From contig JADJTK010000022.1 in assembly GCA_016711225.1 (NCBI GenBank), forward strand, positions 1 to 64,000: a stretch of DNA of 64,000 nucleotides, in the 5' to 3' direction. The notes under the pieces were generated by a model. The model made no database searches, had not been told where the DNA came from, and worked only from the letters and a program-made list of their open reading frames with translations. The translations under genes were made by a program, and so were the position numbers. This document shows positions 60,146 to 64,000 of the stretch, in pieces; position 1 is the stretch's first letter, and each line of letters begins with the position of its first letter. The stretch is from Opitutaceae bacterium. GTDB taxonomy: Bacteria; Verrucomicrobiota; Verrucomicrobiia; Opitutales; Opitutaceae.

Positions 60146-60235
60146 GGGTAGGTCCGGTCTCCGGCCGGACACTTCCGCTGCACTCGCGCCCGGGCTCACG
60201 CCTCCCAGGTAACCGGTCACAGGCCGGTCCTACCC
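60146..60235. repeat. REP-like inverted repeat
   Basis: GGGTAGG at 60146-60152 faces CCTACCC at 60229-60235. Inside the arms, CCGGTCTCCGGCCGG and ACCGGTCACAGGCCGGT form further palindromes. It lies in a 450-bp gap between the divergent DUF1287 and pilin genes and could form a large cruciform or mRNA hairpin. Confidence 0.6.
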
Positions 60236-60544
60236 ACTCACTAGGCGCGACGCTTGCGCTGGCTGCCCAGCTTCGCAGGCCCGGAGGCTGGCGCCACGGC
60301 CTGCCGGGCGCTTCCGGGCATGAGCCCCGCGTCACCTTTTGTGAGCGCGGCGCGACCACTCAGTGCGGGGCGCCTTCGGCGAGCGGGACAAAACTGGATA
60401 CTGGCGCGCGCTCGATCGTGTGGGCCATCGAGGGAGGGGCTGCCGGGCATCGGCATCTCCCGATGCGGGCCGGGGGCCGATTCCCTGGGAAACGGAGGTA
60501 AAGTCCCCGCGAAACCGACCGATCAAACAGCTATTCCAACACCC

Positions 60545-61228
60545 ATGAATACCCTCGTGCCCACGCGTTTACGCCGTTCGTTGAGCGGCTTCACCATGAT
60601 TGAAATGATCGGCGTGCTCGCGATCATCGCCATTCTCGCGGTGATCGTCGTTCCCAAGGTCTTCTCCACCATTGCCGGATCACGCGTCACAAGCGCGGTC
60701 GCCTCGGTCAACGCCATGCGTACCGCCGTGACCGAGTTCGGCGGCCGTTTCGGGACGTTGCCGCTCACCAACAACAACTCGCGCATCGATGACCTGCTGA
60801 TGACGGCCAACATGCTTGAGAACCGCTTTGTGGTGAAGATCGGTACCCAGCCCGGCTCTACTCTGGTGGCTGGTGCCACCTGGGCGAACACCACCGGTAC
60901 CTGGGTGGCGGCCGGCGGCTCCAATCAAAACGGCCAGTCGCGGTTGATTTGCGCCACCTCGACCACCGCCGCCCCCTCGACCGTTGCCGGCACCAATTTT
61001 CGGCTCAATGGCACCTCCGATCTGCCGGCCGGTTCACGCGTCGTCGCCGCGGTGATCGTGGGTATCACCATCGCCGAGGCGCGCGATCTCAGCCTGCGCA
61101 TCGACGGCGATTCCCTCTCGACTCCCCCGGCCACTCCGGCGGTCGCCGACAACGCCGGCAAAGTCGTCTACAACGCCCCTAACGGGGCCGGCGTGACGAC
61201 CGCGTATATCTACCTCGCGCATCAGTAA
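60545..61228 (+). CDS. Type IV pilin / type II secretion pseudopilin
   Basis: A 227-residue protein starting at ATG 60545. It has the class III signal RRSLSG followed by FTMIEMIGVLAIIAILAVIV: cleavage after Gly, Phe at +1, Glu at +5, and a long hydrophobic helix. The globular part is Thr/Ala/Asn-rich with no cysteine pair. Prepilin peptidase would process it at the inner membrane. A pilB/gspE-type ATPase and a pilC/gspF-type platform protein follow, so it belongs to the same pilus or secretion machine; whether it is a major pilin or a pseudopilin cannot be decided. Confidence 0.9.
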   Translation: MNTLVPTRLRRSLSGFTMIEMIGVLAIIAILAVIVVPKVFSTIAGSRVTSAVASVNAMRTAVTEFGGRFGTLPLTNNNSRIDDLLMTANMLENRFVVKIGTQPGSTLVAGATWANTTGTWVAAGGSNQNGQSRLICATSTTAAPSTVAGTNFRLNGTSDLPAGSRVVAAVIVGITIAEARDLSLRIDGDSLSTPPATPAVADNAGKVVYNAPNGAGVTTAYIYLAHQ

Positions 61229-61297
61229 CAGTGCGCTTCCCCTGTTCCGGCGGCGCCGCCTCGTGCGGCTGCCGGCGGCTGAGGAGTCCCCGCCGCC

Positions 61298-62974
61298 ATG
61301 GGCTTTTTCACCCCAGGTCTTCCGACCAAGCGTCTCGGCGACCGACTGCTCGATGCCTCGCTGATCTCACCGAACCAGCTTGAGCTGGCGCTGCGCGAGC
61401 AGAAGCGCACCGGCAAGCTGATCGGCACGGTGCTGCAGGATCTTGGCTTCATCACCGGCCAGGATCTGAGCGCCTTCCTCGCCAAGGACGCCCAGACGCC
61501 CACCGTCGATATCGCCAAGGTCGTTTTTGATCCCGAGGTGATCGGACTGGTGCCCTTCGCCTACTGCAAGGAGGCGGGGCTGATTCCGATCGGCCGTACC
61601 GAGGACACCCTGACGTTGGTGATGGCCGACCCGTTCAACGTGGTGGCCATCGACCGGGTCGAGCAGATCACCAATCTGCGCGTGGAGGTGCTCAATGCCC
61701 CGTTGCCCGACATTCTCGAGAAGCTTTCCGCCGCCCACGACCGCAGCGGTTCACTCGACCAGACCATAGACGAGCTGATGTCCATCAGCGCGCGCTCGGC
61801 CGGCGACGACGCGGCCGCGCCCATGGTGCGTGCGATCGACCAGCTCATCGCGGCGGCGGTGCGCAAGAGCTCCAGCGACATCCATCTCGAGCCCGACGAG
61901 CGCTCGCTGCGTATCCGGATGCGCAGCGACGGCGTGCTGCGGGCCTTCATGCTGGTGCCCAAGGATCTCCAGGATCCGCTGATCGCCCGCATCAAGGTGC
62001 TGGCCAACCTCGACGTCTCCGAGACCCGGTTGCCGCAGGACGGGCGCTTTAGCACCACCTTGGGGCGGCGCGAACTCAATCTGCGCGTCTCCTGCCTGCC
62101 CACCATCTACGGCGAGAGTATCGTCATGCGTATCCTCGACAGCGGGGCGCTGCTGATGGAGCTGCCCTCGATGGGCATGCGCGCCGAGGACGAAGCCCGC
62201 CTGGCCAAGGCCACGACCCGGCCGCACGGCATTGTGCTGGTCACCGGCCCCACCGGCAGCGGCAAGACCACCACTCTGTACACCGCCCTCAATGCGGTGA
62301 ACCGGCATGAGCGCGCCGTCTTCACCCTGGAGGACCCGATCGAATACCGCCTGCCCTATATCCGCCAGACGCCCATCAACGAGAAGATCGGTCTGACCTT
62401 CGGCGCCGGCCTGCGCACGCTGCTGCGGCAGGACCCGGACGTGCTGCTGGTGGGGGAGACTCGCGACAAGGAGACCGCCCAGCTCATGGTGCGTGCCGCC
62501 CTCACCGGGCATCTGGTTTTCAGTTCTCTCCACACCAACGACTCCTTCGGTGCGGTGCCCCGGCTGATCGATCTCGGGGTGGAACCCTTCCTGCTGCCGG
62601 CAACCCTGCACATGATCGTCGCCCAGCGGCTGGTGCGCCGGCTCTGCCCGGTGTGCAAACAGCCCGTGCCCGACCCGGGCGCGCTGCTGCGCTCCTTCAA
62701 TCTGCCGCCCCCCAAGGACCGTGAGCCGACCCTGTGGAAGGCCTGCGGCTGCCCCGAGTGCCATAACCAGGGATACCGCGGTCGGGTGGCGATCTTCGAG
62801 GTGCTCGAGATCGACGAGCCTTACCTGCCGCTGCTGCCGGAGGGCAACAGCGAGAAGCTCAAGGCCCTCGCCCGTGAGCGGGGTATGCCGCTGCTCTTCG
62901 ACGACGGCGTGCGCCGGGCCTTCCGCGGCGACACCACCCTTGAGGAGGTCTACCGGGTCGCGTTCAACACCTGA
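61298..62974 (+). CDS. pilB: PilB/GspE-type assembly ATPase
   Basis: A 558-residue protein. The N-terminal GspE-N/MshEN domain spans residues about 1-150 (RLGDRLLDASLISPNQLELA, FITGQDLSAFLAKDAQ). The ATPase has SDIHLEPDERSLRIRMRSDG (about 188), Walker A GPTGSGKTTT (near 316), the Asp box TLEDPIEYRLP, Walker B LLRQDPDVLLVGETRD, the His box LVFSSLHTNDSFGA and a four-Cys zinc site (CPVCKQ ... CGCPEC). It powers pilin polymerisation at the inner membrane. It starts 69 bp after the pilin gene and ends three bases before the platform gene. A GspE-type role in type II secretion cannot be excluded. Confidence 0.95.
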   Translation: MGFFTPGLPTKRLGDRLLDASLISPNQLELALREQKRTGKLIGTVLQDLGFITGQDLSAFLAKDAQTPTVDIAKVVFDPEVIGLVPFAYCKEAGLIPIGRTEDTLTLVMADPFNVVAIDRVEQITNLRVEVLNAPLPDILEKLSAAHDRSGSLDQTIDELMSISARSAGDDAAAPMVRAIDQLIAAAVRKSSSDIHLEPDERSLRIRMRSDGVLRAFMLVPKDLQDPLIARIKVLANLDVSETRLPQDGRFSTTLGRRELNLRVSCLPTIYGESIVMRILDSGALLMELPSMGMRAEDEARLAKATTRPHGIVLVTGPTGSGKTTTLYTALNAVNRHERAVFTLEDPIEYRLPYIRQTPINEKIGLTFGAGLRTLLRQDPDVLLVGETRDKETAQLMVRAALTGHLVFSSLHTNDSFGAVPRLIDLGVEPFLLPATLHMIVAQRLVRRLCPVCKQPVPDPGALLRSFNLPPPKDREPTLWKACGCPECHNQGYRGRVAIFEVLEIDEPYLPLLPEGNSEKLKALARERGMPLLFDDGVRRAFRGDTTLEEVYRVAFNT

Positions 62975-62976
62975 TC

Positions 62977-64000
62977 ATGGGGTTCTACAGCTATCGCGCA
63001 TACGACGCCGCCGGGCGTCTCACCTCGGGCTCGCTCGAGGCCGACAGCGTCGTGGTGCTGGAAAACCGGCTGCGCGCCGCTGGAATCTGGATGTTGGAGG
63101 CAACGGAGGGCCGCACCACCCAGCGCACCGCAGTGAGCCGCCTTAAGCTCAACCGGGCCGATCTGATCAACGTCTTTGTCCAGCTTACGCTGCTGCTGCG
63201 GGCGGGCATCACCCTGCCCAACGCCCTCGAGCGCCTCGCCGCGGACAACGCCGGCACCAAGGCCGGCGCGGTCATGGCCAACCTGCACGGCCAGGTGTCC
63301 ATCGGCGTGCCGCTTAACCGGGCGATGGGGGCCTATCCCCGGATCTTCACGACGGAGATCACCGCGGTGATCGAGGCCGGCGAGGTCAGCGGGCAGCTCC
63401 CGGAGGTCTTCGCCAGCCTGCAGGAGTATTTTGAGTGGTGCGACCAGCTCAATTCCGACGTGCGTCAGGCCCTGATGTACCCGGTGATCGTGATGGTGGC
63501 CTCCCTCGGGCTGGTGCTGATGCTTTTCACCTTCGTCGTGCCGAAGTTTGTGGGGTTGTTGAGCGAGCTCTCGCTGGAGGTGCCGCTGCTCACCCGGATC
63601 GTGATGGCCATCAGCCAGGCGCTGTTGGGCGGCTGGCCGGTGCTGCTCGGGGCGGCCGTCGGGCTGCCGTTTCTGGTGCGCTACGCGCTGCGCAGCCCGG
63701 CGGTGGCGACATGGGTGGATGCCAAGAAGATGGAGCTGCCCGTCTTCGGCTCGCTGGTGTCGATGCTCGCCCTCTCCCGCTTCAGCCACAATCTAGCGCT
63801 GCTCTACCACGCCGGCATCCCGTTGCTACGCGGGATCGAGATCTGCCAGAACGTGGTGGGCAACCGGGCGATCGCCGCCTCCCTCGAGGACGCCCACCGC
63901 GGGGTGCTCGAGGGCAAGCCGCTGAGCAAGTGTCTGGCCGCCCATCCGGTGTTCCCACAGACGCTGGTCACCATGATGGCAACCGGGGAGACCTCCGGCA
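62977..64000 (+). CDS. pilC: PilC/GspF-type inner-membrane platform protein (partial, runs off window)
   Basis: At least 341 codons from ATG 62977, two bases after the pilB stop; the 3' end lies beyond position 64000. It begins MGFYSYRAYDAAGRLTSGSL, continues with FVQLTLLLRAGITLPNALER of the first T2SSF domain, and has three visible membrane segments (PVIVMVASLGLVLMLFTFVV, LLGGWPVLLGAAVGLPFLV and others). The second T2SSF domain opens with ALSRFSHNLALLYHAGIPLL. It forms the base on which PilB acts. Strong family match. Confidence 0.94.
   Translation, partial: MGFYSYRAYDAAGRLTSGSLEADSVVVLENRLRAAGIWMLEATEGRTTQRTAVSRLKLNRADLINVFVQLTLLLRAGITLPNALERLAADNAGTKAGAVMANLHGQVSIGVPLNRAMGAYPRIFTTEITAVIEAGEVSGQLPEVFASLQEYFEWCDQLNSDVRQALMYPVIVMVASLGLVLMLFTFVVPKFVGLLSELSLEVPLLTRIVMAISQALLGGWPVLLGAAVGLPFLVRYALRSPAVATWVDAKKMELPVFGSLVSMLALSRFSHNLALLYHAGIPLLRGIEICQNVVGNRAIAASLEDAHRGVLEGKPLSKCLAAHPVFPQTLVTMMATGETSG

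Noticed and set aside
60494..60506. GGAGGTAAAGTCC before the pilin gene, reminiscent of the RNase P RNA GAGGAAAGTCC segment
   Set aside because: The rest of the RNase P RNA core is missing and only about 40 nt follow before the pilin start.
1..64000. tRNA, rRNA, integrase, transposase or prophage genes
   Set aside because: None was recognised in either strand; the repeats lack any nearby transposase, so no mobile element is claimed.

Overview
The window is high-GC bacterial DNA, most likely from a verrucomicrobium near Opitutaceae. The evidence is four-fold: exosortase-type PEP-CTERM tails ending in PEPSTYA...(R)RRR, an LEPR-XLL-like N-terminus on a giant surface protein, DUF2341/LamG-bearing ExbB, and dense intergenic repeat families of a kind seen in Verrucomicrobia and Planctomycetes. 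The lineage is an inference; no rRNA or tRNA is present.

Region 1 (1-16.2 kb) holds large exported proteins. These are a 2846-residue repetitive protein with EF-hand-like loops, a reverse-strand protein with about seven Ig-like domains, a PstS-like exported protein, and a frameshifted PEP-CTERM protein. These genes share domains: one module is common to the giant protein and the Ig protein, and another to the Ig protein and the PEP-CTERM protein. The PstS-like protein recurs at 38-41 kb fused to a BspA-type leucine-rich-repeat block, together with its promoter/leader. Region 2 (16.5-17.4 kb) is an Xre-RES toxin-antitoxin pair behind two direct repeats spaced 21 bp.

Region 3 (17.7-37.9 kb) is the most striking locus. 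A TpsB transporter is followed by ExbB (fused to DUF2341 and LamG-like ectodomains), ExbD, TonB, a putative porin, a periplasmic coiled-coil protein and a roughly 12 kb TpsA exoprotein. All are on one strand. The TpsA reading frame is broken twice, once at an 11-G tract. The layout suggests two-partner secretion coupled genetically, and perhaps energetically, to a dedicated TonB system.

Region 4 (38.3-50.7 kb) holds the LRR/PstS-like fusion, a membrane GT-C/TPR protein, a PEP-CTERM metallophosphoesterase with a second PEP-CTERM protein, a basic histone-H1-like protein, an AraC-type regulator and a PEP-CTERM alkaline phosphatase. The two phosphatase genes are unrelated in sequence, yet carry a nearly identical 72-nt untranslated leader (68 of 72 positions by eye). 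This is a good candidate for an undescribed cis-regulatory RNA or operator, perhaps tied to phosphorus scavenging.

Region 5 (50.8-64 kb) is more ordinary: a Ski2-like/DUF3516 helicase with repeat-derived sequence in its coding region, two coupled lipoproteins, a CheA-HDOD-response regulator operon with convergent CheD, a DUF1287 protein, and type IV pilus/type II secretion genes (pseudopilin, PilB/GspE, PilC/GspF running off the end). Gaps between genes are filled mainly by three interspersed repeat families plus REP-like palindromes.
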